From Lithacetigena sp037446255 [NCBI: Coprothermobacterota bacterium] (GTDB taxonomy: Bacteria > Coprothermobacterota > HKB111), in contig JBBIIY010000004.1 of assembly GCA_037446255.1 (NCBI GenBank), forward strand, positions 1 through 64,000: a stretch of DNA of 64,000 nt, read 5' to 3'. Positions 18,910 through 27,528 of this stretch are shown in pieces. The translations under genes were made by a program, and so were the position numbers. Numbering within the stretch: the stretch's first letter is position 1; each line of letters begins with the position of its first letter. The notes under the pieces are model-generated. The model ran no database searches. It saw nothing but the letters and a program-made list of their open reading frames with translations, and was not told the DNA's origin.

Positions 18910-19101
18910 ATGTCAAGGATTTGTGAGGTATGCGGTAAGGGACCAACCGTCGGTAATAATGTAAGTAAATCAAATATCAAACTAAAAAGACGTTGGCTTC
19001 CCAACCTGCTGAAGATAAGAGCCAAAATTGATGATTCGGTCCAGAATGTAAAAATATGTACCAAGTGCTTGAAGGCTAACAAAATAACTAAGATAGTTTA
19101 A
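18910..19101 (+). CDS. rpmB: 50S ribosomal protein L28
   Basis: This 63-residue protein starts [12 protein letters not shown] and ends with a [12 protein letters not shown] motif. The four cysteines (C5, C8 and the CTKC pair) form the zinc-binding version of L28. [17 protein letters not shown] is the typical RNA-binding segment. AAGGAGG precedes the ATG. It has its own promoter and its stop overlaps the smpB stop by four bases. Confidence 0.96.
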   Translation: MSRICEVCGKGPTVGNNVSKSNIKLKRRWLPNLLKIRAKIDDSVQNVKICTKCLKANKITKIV

Positions 19102-19586
19102 GATTCCTGACCCTTTAAAAGGCGGGAGATTTCTCTACGAGTTTCTCGCTTTTTTATTTCCTCTCTCTTATCATAACGTTTTCTACCCTTACCCAGGGAA
19201 ATACTGATTTTTGCCCAGCTACCCTTGAAATATATTTTTATAGGAATAAGGGTGTACCCTTTTTGGCTCATCTTTCCAGCTAAACGGTCTATTTCTTTTT
19301 TATGAAGAAGTAGTTTCCTCGGCCTATCTTCCTTTAAAGAAAAAATTGAGGAGGTGCGATATTTAACAATAGTCAGTCCATTGAGCCAGATTTCTCCGTC
19401 CTTGACCTCACAGTAAGCCCCTTCAAAAGATACTTTTCCTTCCCGAAGAGACTTTACTTCCGAGCCAAATAATATAATGCCGGCTTCCTTGCTTTCTTCC
19501 AGTTCGTAGTTAGCCAGTGCTTTTCTGTTTACTAATATCGTATGTTCTCTTGATTTAGCAGGCATTTCAGCGATTCTCTTTGTCAT
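19098..19586 (-). CDS. smpB: tmRNA-binding protein SmpB
   Basis: SmpB delivers tmRNA to stalled ribosomes. The 162-residue protein has [32 protein letters not shown] and [11 protein letters not shown] in the OB-fold, [18 protein letters not shown], and the basic tail with [16 protein letters not shown]. An internal Met at codon 8 would give a 155-residue protein of more usual length. Neither start has a strong ribosome site, so the exact start is open. No ssrA gene was recognised close by. Confidence 0.94.
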   Translation of the reverse strand: MTKRIAEMPAKSREHTILVNRKALANYELEESKEAGIILFGSEVKSLREGKVSFEGAYCEVKDGEIWLNGLTIVKYRTSSIFSLKEDRPRKLLLHKKEIDRLAGKMSQKGYTLIPIKIYFKGSWAKISISLGKGRKRYDKREEIKKRETRREISRLLKGQES

Positions 19587-19677
19587 TCAAAAATATTTTA
19601 AACACCTAAAATTAACATACATCATTTTACCCTATTAAAGTAAAAATTCTGATAAAATTATTACAGTAAGGGATATT

Positions 19678-19711
19678 ATAAAGGTAGCTATACCGGTAAT
19701 AGAACCTTTAT
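19678..19711. repeat. Inverted repeat upstream of the 5'-nucleotidase gene
   Basis: ATAAAGGT (19678-19685) and ATTAs complement ACCTTTAT (19704-19711) form perfect 8-base arms around an 18-base loop. The repeat lies 51 bases before the ATG at 19763, in the divergent smpB/nucleotidase gap. It could be an operator or a leader stem; there is no T-run, so it is not a terminator. Confidence 0.4.
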
Positions 19712-19762
19712 GAATATTAATATGAATATTTTTCCAGATTCAACAGACTAAAGGAGGGAAGA

Positions 19763-21811
19763 ATGATTAAAAGTGTTTTAACGGCAGTGTGCAAGAAAAT
19801 CCTGTTTATTTTATTGATTTCTTCACTGGTAGTAACTTCTTCTTTTGTAAGTTTTTCACTGAGTATCAATAATCAAGTTGATGCAACAGTTGTGGTAACT
19901 GAAGATACTCCAAAATGGATTCAGGAGATAGCGGTATTTTTCACCCAGACAGGTGAGCTGGAATTACCCTTTAAACCTTATAACTGGATGACCCGTGGTG
20001 AATTTATTAGGTTAGCTCTCAAGATTTATCCTACCGAGGTACCTGAAGACCTGATAAAATTAGAAGAACAGGCAAGGAAGTATGACCTGCTTCTAAAAGA
20101 ACCTTTCAACCCCGGGGAGTTCATCAGTCGGGAAGAAGCAGTAACCCTTACTTTAAGGGTAGCAAACCGCAGGATTTTAGCTAAATTGATGAAACTAAGC
20201 GAAGCTGATAAATTACTTTCAATTTTTCAGGATATTAATAATATTGATGTTACCACTTATAAATCGTTAGCGGTAGCAGTAAAGGAAGGTATTGTAACCG
20301 GCTACCCGGACAAGACTCTTAAACCTAAAGCTATCCTGACTCAAGCAGAAGTTTGGGCTCTCTTTTACCGTATAAGAGGTCCAATTACTTTCCTACATTT
20401 TAATGATTCTCATGGTAGGTTAGAACCCTTCGTTCCCGGAACAGGTTTACCAGCTATTGGGGGTTTTGGAAGACTATTGACCCTGATAAAGAGTGAGAGA
20501 ACTGTTAACCCTACCCAGACCTTACTATTTGACTTGGGCGATACCTTACATGGCACTAACCTGGTTAACCTATTTAATGGAAAACCAGTTATAGAATCAT
20601 TAAATAGATTTGGTATAACCGCTGCTACTTTAGGCAATCACGATTTTAATTATGGACAAAAACCTTTATTAAATAATATGATGGAAGCCAACTACCCCTT
20701 CCTGCTTAGTAATGTAGTTTACGAAACTAACAGATTACCTCTGGCGAATCCCTACATGATTCTGGATGTTATGGGGCAAAAAATAGGTATATTTGGCTTG
20801 ATAACTTCTGAACTACCCATAGTAACTCACCCGGACAATGTAAAAGGATTATTGGTTTTAGATCCCATAGACACTGCCCGAAGAATGGTAACCCTATTAA
20901 GAGAACATAAAGTAAGTTCAATAGTTTTACTATCACATTTAGGATACTCCGAGGATGTTAAATTAGCTGAAAGAGTTGATGGTATCAACCTGATTCTGGG
21001 AGGTCATTCCCATACAATTTTAGAAAAACCTGCTTTGGTCAAGAGCACATTGATAGCCCAGGCCGGAGAACATACCAGAAATCTGGGTAGAGTAGATATG
21101 GTAATAAGAAAGAACCAGATAGTTCATTCTTCGGGTAAACTGATACCAACAGTCAATGGAATTGCTGTTGATTCTGTGGTAACTGATTTACTTAAACCCT
21201 ACGTAGATGCAGTAAAAATTCAAATGGACAGGGTAATAGGTTCTTCCACAGTTTTATTAGATGGGGGAAGGCCACAAATTAGATCCAGAGAAACGAATCT
21301 GGGTAACCTGGTTGCAGATGTGATGAGGATTACTACCCGTTCTGATATTGCCCTGCAAAACGGTGGGGGTATCAGAGCTTCCATCCCTGCAGGACCGATG
21401 AAGGTTGACCATGTATTTACAGTTTTACCCTTTGATAACTACCTGGTGGTGCTGGAATTAACCGGTGCTATGATCAAGGAAGCCCTGGAATTATCAGTGT
21501 CCAGATTTCCTGCAGAACTCGGGGGTTTTCTCCAGGTTTCAGGATTGTCATTTGTATTTGACTCCCGTTTAGCTGTTAATAGTCGTGTTATAGAGATAAC
21601 CTTTGCTGGCAAACCTTTAGAAATGACCAAAACATACAGGGTAGCCACTAATGACTTTTTAGCTGTTGGTGGGGACGGTTACACTGTTTTCACCAAAGGA
21701 AAACTGGTTGTTCATACTGGTGAGTTCCTGAGAGACTCCTTCATTAAATACATGGAAGAGGTTAAAACAGTCAGCCCGGTTATAGAAGGTAGAATTACCG
21801 TTAGACCGTAA
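19763..21811 (+). CDS. SLH-domain extracellular 5'-nucleotidase / UshA-type metallophosphatase
   Basis: 682 residues. A signal segment (about 10-40) is followed by three SLH-like modules (about 48-205; GYPDKTLKPKAILTQAE in the last). The metallophosphatase domain starts near 208 with FLHFNDSHGRLEP and has TLGNHDFNYG and LGGHSHT. The C-terminal 5'-nucleotidase domain includes NLVADVM and NGGGIRASIPAG. It would hydrolyse nucleotides outside the cell while bound to wall polysaccharide through SLH. The csaB-containing wall operon in this window would make that anchor. A strong AAAGGAGGG ribosome site precedes the ATG. Confidence 0.9.
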   Translation: MIKSVLTAVCKKILFILLISSLVVTSSFVSFSLSINNQVDATVVVTEDTPKWIQEIAVFFTQTGELELPFKPYNWMTRGEFIRLALKIYPTEVPEDLIKLEEQARKYDLLLKEPFNPGEFISREEAVTLTLRVANRRILAKLMKLSEADKLLSIFQDINNIDVTTYKSLAVAVKEGIVTGYPDKTLKPKAILTQAEVWALFYRIRGPITFLHFNDSHGRLEPFVPGTGLPAIGGFGRLLTLIKSERTVNPTQTLLFDLGDTLHGTNLVNLFNGKPVIESLNRFGITAATLGNHDFNYGQKPLLNNMMEANYPFLLSNVVYETNRLPLANPYMILDVMGQKIGIFGLITSELPIVTHPDNVKGLLVLDPIDTARRMVTLLREHKVSSIVLLSHLGYSEDVKLAERVDGINLILGGHSHTILEKPALVKSTLIAQAGEHTRNLGRVDMVIRKNQIVHSSGKLIPTVNGIAVDSVVTDLLKPYVDAVKIQMDRVIGSSTVLLDGGRPQIRSRETNLGNLVADVMRITTRSDIALQNGGGIRASIPAGPMKVDHVFTVLPFDNYLVVLELTGAMIKEALELSVSRFPAELGGFLQVSGLSFVFDSRLAVNSRVIEITFAGKPLEMTKTYRVATNDFLAVGGDGYTVFTKGKLVVHTGEFLRDSFIKYMEEVKTVSPVIEGRITVRP

Positions 21812-21830
21812 TAACTTTCAGATAAATAAA

Positions 21831-22043
21831 TTGGAAGGAAACAGAATTGTAGTATTTGTAGAAGACTGCGAAGTCCCTTTATTTCGGGGGATGGAAGTTA
21901 AACATGCACTTATTGCTTATAATATGAACATTTACCAGGAAGCTTTGGAAGGAAAATTAAAAGTGGTAGATGAATGGGGAAATGAAGTCGGACTAAGTGG
22001 AGCAATAAGTGACGGCAACAGGTTCTATATAAAAGGGAGGTAG
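21831..22043 (+). CDS. Small conserved-looking protein, unknown function (70 aa)
   Basis: TTG start at 21831, 19 bases after the 5'-nucleotidase stop, with no good ribosome site. The protein is acidic and globular-looking (IVVFVEDCEVPLFRGMEV, then WGNEVGLSGAISDGNRFYIKG). The alternation of short strands and Gly-rich turns could be a beta-grasp-like fold, but this is only an impression. It ends inside the stem of a terminator. Co-transcription with the nucleotidase is likely from spacing. I do not recognise the family. Confidence 0.6.
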   Translation: MEGNRIVVFVEDCEVPLFRGMEVKHALIAYNMNIYQEALEGKLKVVDEWGNEVGLSGAISDGNRFYIKGR

Positions 22044-22066
22044 CCTTAGGGTTATCTCCCTTTTTT
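22031..22066. terminator. Bidirectional intrinsic terminator
   Basis: AAAAGGGAG (22031-22039) pairs with CTCCCTTTT (22056-22064), nine base pairs with a 16-base loop. It ends in a T-run on the plus strand and has an A-run on the other side, so it works in both directions. It overlaps the 3' ends of the 70-residue gene and the diguanylate cyclase gene. Confidence 0.8.
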
Positions 22067-23437
22067 GGTTTTCAAGAGAGTGTCAGCCAGCGAAATCATA
22101 TCATCTTTCTCTGAGGCGTCATCAGGATAACATATGACACCCCAACTAATAGTTATCGGTGGGTCGTAGCGGGACAAAGCCAGGTTAAACCGGGTAGTTA
22201 AGTATAAAGTGTTTTCTTTGTTAGTTTTTGGCAATAGAATTATAAACTCGTCTCCCCCAAAGCGAGCCAGGACATCGCTTTCCCGAATATTTTCCGAGAG
22301 TGCTCTGGCGACATTTTTAAGAATTTCATCTCCTTTGGTATAACCCAGCAGGTCATTATAGTATTTAAAATTATCTATGTCTCCAAACAGGATGGTAAAT
22401 TTGGATTGGTATCTATTAGCTCGAGAAATTTCAGAGTCCAGAGAAAGGGTAAAATAGAAGCGGTTTTTCAAACCTGTCAGATAATCGGTTATGGAAGCTT
22501 CATGAGTTTTTTCATATAAATTGGCATTTTCTACAGCTAAAGCAATATTGCTGGCTACGGCCTGCAGTAATTCCAGGTTAGGCTCATCAAAAGCATACGG
22601 TTTAAAAGATTGAAGAGAAATAACTCCCAAAACCCTTTCTTTTAATATCAAAGGAACTGTTAAAACTGATAAGGGGTCAGGAGGATTTCCCATTTCCACA
22701 AAGCCTGCTGGTAGAACCTCTTTTTCCATATGTTTTATTAGTAGAGGTTTTCTGTTTTTTATGACCCAGGTAGTCAGAGTGTTAACATTTTCTTCCAGAT
22801 CAATAGAAAATTTGGGTAGAACATCACCCTGATCAATTATAGACACAAAATTAAGTTTATTACAATTATCATCACAGAGGGCGAAATAAAAGGAGTCCAT
22901 AGATAGAAAATCATTCAACTTCTGGTAAGCAATATTTATAATGTCCTCTATTTTAATTTTAGAAGTACAAGCCAGGCTGGTCTCATATAAAGTAGTTAGA
23001 AACCTTACCTTATTGGAGAGGGTTTCCTCTGAATATTTATAAAACTTCTTGACCACCTCCAAAATAACCTGTTCAACTATATTGTTTACGCATATTGTCA
23101 AATTACCTTCTTCATCTAAAGCCTCTTTTTTAATAAGAGACAGGATTATCTGTTTGCTTATCAGAAACGCATAAACAACTTCTTCAAAAGAAAAGCCTTC
23201 CTCAAACCTTTTCCGGGTGATATTAGAAATAAAATCGTTCATTTGAGACCAATCGTTTTTATTAAGGATATTGCTGTAGGCTTCTAAAGCTGTATGGGCA
23301 GATTCTATCAATTCAACCAGGGGTTTATTCTGGTAAGAAATACCGCCAGTGGCTTTTGTTTTATAACCATAGGACCGAGATAAGGAATTGATGTTATGCT
23401 GTATTAGTTCAGCCAGCTTTATTCTGTGGTCATTCAC
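22052..23437 (-). CDS. GAF-GGDEF diguanylate cyclase
   Basis: 461 residues: an N-terminal helical region resembling RsbRD-type sensor domains (about 20-140), a GAF domain (about 160-290; LSVLTVPLILKERVLGVISLQ), and a GGDEF domain (about 300-461). The active site ARFGGDEFIILLP has GGDEF at 394-398, and RESD at 385-388 matches the RxxD inhibitory site at the usual five-residue spacing, so product inhibition is expected. It makes cyclic di-GMP and would oppose the HD-GYP protein at 13001-14596. No membrane segment, so it is cytosolic. Confidence 0.9.
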   Translation of the reverse strand: MNDHRIKLAELIQHNINSLSRSYGYKTKATGGISYQNKPLVELIESAHTALEAYSNILNKNDWSQMNDFISNITRKRFEEGFSFEEVVYAFLISKQIILSLIKKEALDEEGNLTICVNNIVEQVILEVVKKFYKYSEETLSNKVRFLTTLYETSLACTSKIKIEDIINIAYQKLNDFLSMDSFYFALCDDNCNKLNFVSIIDQGDVLPKFSIDLEENVNTLTTWVIKNRKPLLIKHMEKEVLPAGFVEMGNPPDPLSVLTVPLILKERVLGVISLQSFKPYAFDEPNLELLQAVASNIALAVENANLYEKTHEASITDYLTGLKNRFYFTLSLDSEISRANRYQSKFTILFGDIDNFKYYNDLLGYTKGDEILKNVARALSENIRESDVLARFGGDEFIILLPKTNKENTLYLTTRFNLALSRYDPPITISWGVICYPDDASEKDDMISLADTLLKTKKGR

Positions 23438-23517
23438 TCAACATTATCTCCTCTATTGTGCGTTATAAAGATATTTTAACATACTTTAAAAAATTTAGAA
23501 AATTTTATATTCAGGAC

Positions 23518-24363
23518 TCATATCAGCAGGTCTTCCTTAAAAACCAACATCTGACGAAACAAATAAGAATCGGTTATTTTTTTATTAAAATTTTCCCTTT
23601 CCTCCGGGCAATGAAAAGGTAAAAATAAGGTTCCACCACTACCGCTAACCCCTACCACGGGAGCATTCATAGATAAAAGTACCTCTTTAATAGTTCTAAG
23701 GGGCGAAGAAATCCTATCAAGAACAAACCAGAAAGCACTACCAAGATGTTCAATATTTCCACTTGAGAGAAACTGCTCTGTATAAGTAGTAGAATCAATA
23801 TTTAACTCATCCCAGGCTCGGTAAGCGACAGAAGTGGAAATATTTATACCGGTCAGGATTACAATAAGGTACAGGTTTTGTTTAAGAATAAATTCTTCTA
23901 CAATCTCCCCTCTTCCCCTCATTCTAAAATAACTGCCTTTCTTAAGGAAAAGCGGGACATCTGAACCAATTTTCAAAGCAATATTTAGAAGTTCTTCCTG
24001 GGTATAGGGGTTTTTGGAAAGGTTATTCAAGGCTTGTAGTATTACCGCACCATTACTGCTTCCACCTCCCAATCCACTTTGCAAGGGAATGTTTTTGTGC
24101 ACGATTATCTTAATGGTTTCTGAAAGTCTTCCCTGAAAATATTCCGAGGCTAAATAGGCGGTATTGGGGTCTTTATTTAAATTAGCGCTGGGTAGGGGAG
24201 GAATAAATTCTACACCGGTATCTCCAAAAATAATCTCTATTTCATCACTTAAAGAAGTAAAGGTTACCAGGGAATCTATCTCATGGTAGCCATCCTTTCT
24301 CAGACCTTTTATATCCAGAGTCAGATTTAGTTTAGATGGTGATTTATGTTTAAGGGAGCGCAA
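23518..24363 (-). CDS. ispE: 4-diphosphocytidyl-2-C-methyl-D-erythritol kinase
   Basis: IspE is the ATP-dependent kinase of the MEP isoprenoid pathway. The 281-residue GHMP kinase shows SPSKLNLTLDI near 8-18, GLRKDGYHEIDSL near 20-32, the glycine-rich loop PLQSGLGGGSSNGA near 92-105, KIGSDVPLFL near 132-141, and VGVSGSGGTLF near 238-248. Its start overlaps the rsmA stop by 14 bases, so the two are translationally coupled. IspH of the same pathway is at 56138-56989. Confidence 0.94.
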   Translation of the reverse strand: MRSLKHKSPSKLNLTLDIKGLRKDGYHEIDSLVTFTSLSDEIEIIFGDTGVEFIPPLPSANLNKDPNTAYLASEYFQGRLSETIKIIVHKNIPLQSGLGGGSSNGAVILQALNNLSKNPYTQEELLNIALKIGSDVPLFLKKGSYFRMRGRGEIVEEFILKQNLYLIVILTGINISTSVAYRAWDELNIDSTTYTEQFLSSGNIEHLGSAFWFVLDRISSPLRTIKEVLLSMNAPVVGVSGSGGTLFLPFHCPEERENFNKKITDSYLFRQMLVFKEDLLI

Positions 24364-25219
24364 CTCCGCTTCCTTTCAGGGTTTTTGCTAAAAACAAAAA
24401 ATCTTTCAAAGTCAGATCTTCTGCTCTAAGATTCAAGTCAAGGGCAGTTTCTTTAAAAATGTCTATTAGCACTTCTTTTTTCAATTCCAGTGAAGACATG
24501 GATAAACTGTTTAAAACAGTTTTCCTTTTTTTAGCAAAGCTAAGGCGTATCAATTTTCTTAAATAATTGTTTTCTCCTTCTGAAAAACTAAATTCATGTT
24601 TGCGTTGCATGAAGATTGCTCGGGAATTTACGCCCGGAGGGGGGTAAAATACCTGAGGAGGTAGGTCAGAAACGATTTTTATATCAGCATACTGCTCACA
24701 CATCAAGGTTAGAGGAGAGCGTTGTTTTGATCCTGGAGGGGTCATGAGCCGGTCAGCAACTTCCTTCTGGATGGTGAAAACAGCCTCCTTCCACCACTTA
24801 CCGGGCAAGAAAAGGAATAGCAGGTGAGAAGTCAAATAATAAGGAAGATTGCCAATGATATAAATGGGTATTTCCCGGTCAAAAAAAGCAGTGATATCAG
24901 GCAATATTTTTCTTATATCTCCTATAAGGTAATTAAAGTTAGGGTAATGGTTTTTAACTTCCTGGTACCAGGGTATAAAAGATCTGTCATATTCTATAGT
25001 AGTTAAATTATAGCCTGCTTTAAGAAGAGGAAAACTCAGGGATAAAAACCCCCCGCCTATTTCCAGTACTGGTTCTTTTTCTGAAAGGTTCAGGGAAAAG
25101 CAAAGTTTCCTGGCAAGGTTATTATCAACGAGAAAGTTTTGTCCTTTTCTTTTTTGTGGAACCAGGTTATAGTTAGCTATAAGGATTTTTAAACCCGAAA
25201 AAGTTGTAGGCTCAATCAT
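24350..25219 (-). CDS. rsmA: 16S rRNA dimethyladenosine transferase
   Basis: RsmA (KsgA) dimethylates two adjacent adenines near the 3' end of 16S rRNA. In 289 residues there are KKRxGQNFLVDNNLARKL near 23-38 (the family has QNFL), SAM motif I EIGGGFLSLSFPLL near 53-66, the catalytic GNLPYYLTSHLLF near 122-134, and FYPPPGVNS near 194-202. It lies between kbl and ispE, an order common in Firmicutes. An ATTGAG region precedes the ATG; the ribosome site is weak, and it starts four bases after the kbl stop. Confidence 0.95.
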   Translation of the reverse strand: MIEPTTFSGLKILIANYNLVPQKRKGQNFLVDNNLARKLCFSLNLSEKEPVLEIGGGFLSLSFPLLKAGYNLTTIEYDRSFIPWYQEVKNHYPNFNYLIGDIRKILPDITAFFDREIPIYIIGNLPYYLTSHLLFLFLPGKWWKEAVFTIQKEVADRLMTPPGSKQRSPLTLMCEQYADIKIVSDLPPQVFYPPPGVNSRAIFMQRKHEFSFSEGENNYLRKLIRLSFAKKRKTVLNSLSMSSLELKKEVLIDIFKETALDLNLRAEDLTLKDFLFLAKTLKGSGVALP

Positions 25220-25222
25220 AAG

Positions 25223-26416
25223 TTAAATGATTCCTAATTTTTTACCTGCAATTTCCATTTTAGTCAAAGCAAAATCAAGATCTTCGCGTGAATGGATGGC
25301 AGATACAATTGTTCTCACGCGAGCTTTTTCGCGGGGTACCGTGGGGAAGGTTATACTTTGGGCGAAAACTCCTTCCTGAAATAGGTTATGACTGAATTCA
25401 CGGGCTACACTCGCTTCTCCGGTAATTATAGGGGTTATGGGAGTTTGGGAAATACCGGTGTTAAATCCCATTTTTGCAAGTTTTTCTTTATAGTAAGCAG
25501 TATTTTCCCAGAGTGTATTTATCAGGTGCTCGCCTTCAGGCGACTGTAATATTTTCACCGCGATAATGGTGGCAGCCACTACCCCAGGTGGGTGGGAGGT
25601 AGAAAACAATAATGGCCTTCCTCTCTGTATCAGGTATTTTACCAATGAGCTACTGCTGGCTACATAACCACCCATAGTTCCCAGCGCTTTGGATAATGTT
25701 CCTACCTGTATGTCCACACTGCCATGAAGGTTGAAGTGGTCAACAGAACCCCGGCCATTTCTGCCCAGGACTCCCGATGAATGGGCATCATCAACCATCA
25801 AGATGGCTTCAAACCTATCTGCAAGCTTAACAATCTCCGGTAGAGGGGCAATATCTCCATCCATACTGAAAACCCCATCGGTAACCAGTAAAACTTTTCC
25901 AGATTTGAGGCTTCTCGCTTCTATTAATTTTTCCTCCAGACTATTCATATCAGTATGCTGATAAACTAAGATTTTTGCCCGGGAAAGCCTGGCGCCGTCT
26001 ATAATAGAAGCATGATTAAGAGAGTCTGAAACGATGATATCATTTTCTGTTAACAATGCTTGAATAACACCCAGGTTGGTAGCGTATCCAGATTGAAATA
26101 CCATAGTTGATTCAACCTGTTTGAAATGGGCTAATTCGTTTTCCAGTTCCATATGCAGTTGCATAGTACCAGCAATGGTTCTTACAGCTCCTGAACCAAC
26201 TCCCCATTTTTCTGTAGCTTCCATGGCTGATTTAATCATAAGCGGGTGAGTATTAAAACCGAGGTAATTGTTTGAGGATAGATTCAAAAGCCGCCTGTTG
26301 TCAATATTTACCCAGGGACCCTGGGGAGAAGACATTACTTTGAGATCAGTTATTAGGTTTTCTTCTTGCAACTGCCTCAAGTTATTCAAAAGGAGTATTT
26401 CCAGGAATTTTTTCAT
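25223..26416 (-). CDS. kbl: Glycine C-acetyltransferase (2-amino-3-ketobutyrate CoA ligase)
   Basis: This PLP enzyme splits 2-amino-3-oxobutyrate with CoA into glycine and acetyl-CoA. The 397-residue protein has NLSSNNYLGFNTHP near 45-58, GSGAVRTIAGTM near 73-84, VDDAHSSGVLG near 205-215, and the PLP lysine in GTLSKALGTMGGYV near 238-251. The gene follows tdh by 61 bases, giving the two-step threonine breakdown route. Other members of this alpha-oxoamine synthase family use different oxo acids, so a second substrate is possible. AGGAGG-like TTTAATA spacing precedes the ATG. Confidence 0.92.
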   Translation of the reverse strand: MKKFLEILLLNNLRQLQEENLITDLKVMSSPQGPWVNIDNRRLLNLSSNNYLGFNTHPLMIKSAMEATEKWGVGSGAVRTIAGTMQLHMELENELAHFKQVESTMVFQSGYATNLGVIQALLTENDIIVSDSLNHASIIDGARLSRAKILVYQHTDMNSLEEKLIEARSLKSGKVLLVTDGVFSMDGDIAPLPEIVKLADRFEAILMVDDAHSSGVLGRNGRGSVDHFNLHGSVDIQVGTLSKALGTMGGYVASSSSLVKYLIQRGRPLLFSTSHPPGVVAATIIAVKILQSPEGEHLINTLWENTAYYKEKLAKMGFNTGISQTPITPIITGEASVAREFSHNLFQEGVFAQSITFPTVPREKARVRTIVSAIHSREDLDFALTKMEIAGKKLGII

Positions 26417-26477
26417 ATTATTAAACCTCCATCAGTTTGTTATAAAAAATATTTTTGGTACCCCAATTCATTACCGG

Positions 26478-27512
26478 TTAAAGTTCAGGATTCAGGATTA
26501 TCTTACCCGATTTTCCCTGAGCCATAACTTCCATAGCTTTATCAATTTCCGACAAAGGGAATCTATGGGTAATAATTGGAGATAAATCTAATTTTTTATT
26601 TTCTATGAGGTTTAAAACTTCATACCAGGTGGCAAACATTTGACGACCGATAACCCCGTGCAAGGTTATGCCTTTGAATATTATATCGTCAGCAATATTG
26701 AGGGGAATATCGGAAGTTGGTAAACCAAAAAAGACCATATGTCCACCTGGTTTAAGGGATTTTAGCGCATCGTTTATACCCAGGGGATGTCCTGACATAT
26801 CAAAAGATACATCCGCACCTTCTCCCCTCGTAGCTTCTTTTACAGCGTCCAAAAGGTTTAATTCATCGGGTTTTATTACTAAATCCGCTCCCAATTTCTT
26901 AGCCAATTCAATACGGTAGTCGTTAATTTCCGAAACTATCACTCGCGCAGCTCCATAACATTTCAAAACCAAAAGAAGTAAAAGACCCAGGGGGCCACTA
27001 CCTACAATCAATACATTCTTTCCAGAAACCGGGGTTATGGTAGCTGCCTGGACCGCATTTCCCAGAGGTTCTTCCAGGGGTAGGAATTCATCAGGTACTG
27101 AAGGTGAATTAACTATCAAATTAGTTTCTGGAATGGTTACGAATTCAGCAAAAGAGCCATTACGGTCTATTCCCAGAATTTTAGTTGAATTGCACAGATG
27201 AGGTTTTCCCTGGCGACAGAGAGTGCAGGACCAGTCAACAATGTGGGTTTCCACGGCTACCCTATCCCCGATTTTAACCCGGCTTACGTCGCTTCCTATT
27301 TCAACCACCGTACCCCCCATTTCGTGACCGGTAATCAAGGGAGGTTTTATCCTGCTTAGAGCCCAGACATCGGACTTATATATGTGTAAGTCAGTGCCAC
27401 AAATAGAGGAGTACTTAACTTTTACCAGGGCTTCATTTTTGGAGGGAGCAGGTTTTTCTACTTCCACCAAACAAACTCCCTGTTCAAAACTGCTTTTAAT
27501 AATTGCTTTCAT
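26478..27512 (-). CDS. tdh: L-threonine 3-dehydrogenase
   Basis: This zinc- and NAD-dependent medium-chain dehydrogenase (344 residues) makes 2-amino-3-oxobutyrate from threonine. Catalytic zinc ligands lie in CGTDLHIY (near 38-45) and GHEMGG (near 63-68). The structural zinc lobe reads DWSCTLCRQGKPHLC, with Asp where the first of four cysteines usually stands. The Rossmann motif is VGSGPLGLLL near 170-179. It lies 16 bases after the diaminopentanoate dehydrogenase-like gene and before kbl. Other polyol or amino-alcohol dehydrogenase activity cannot be excluded. Confidence 0.87.
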   Translation of the reverse strand: MKAIIKSSFEQGVCLVEVEKPAPSKNEALVKVKYSSICGTDLHIYKSDVWALSRIKPPLITGHEMGGTVVEIGSDVSRVKIGDRVAVETHIVDWSCTLCRQGKPHLCNSTKILGIDRNGSFAEFVTIPETNLIVNSPSVPDEFLPLEEPLGNAVQAATITPVSGKNVLIVGSGPLGLLLLLVLKCYGAARVIVSEINDYRIELAKKLGADLVIKPDELNLLDAVKEATRGEGADVSFDMSGHPLGINDALKSLKPGGHMVFFGLPTSDIPLNIADDIIFKGITLHGVIGRQMFATWYEVLNLIENKKLDLSPIITHRFPLSEIDKAMEVMAQGKSGKIILNPEL

Positions 27513-27528
27513 AGTTTACCTCTGGGGC

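Noticed and set aside
19098-19763. tmRNA gene (ssrA) near smpB
   Set aside because: No tRNA-Ala-like ends or tag-peptide frame could be found around smpB.
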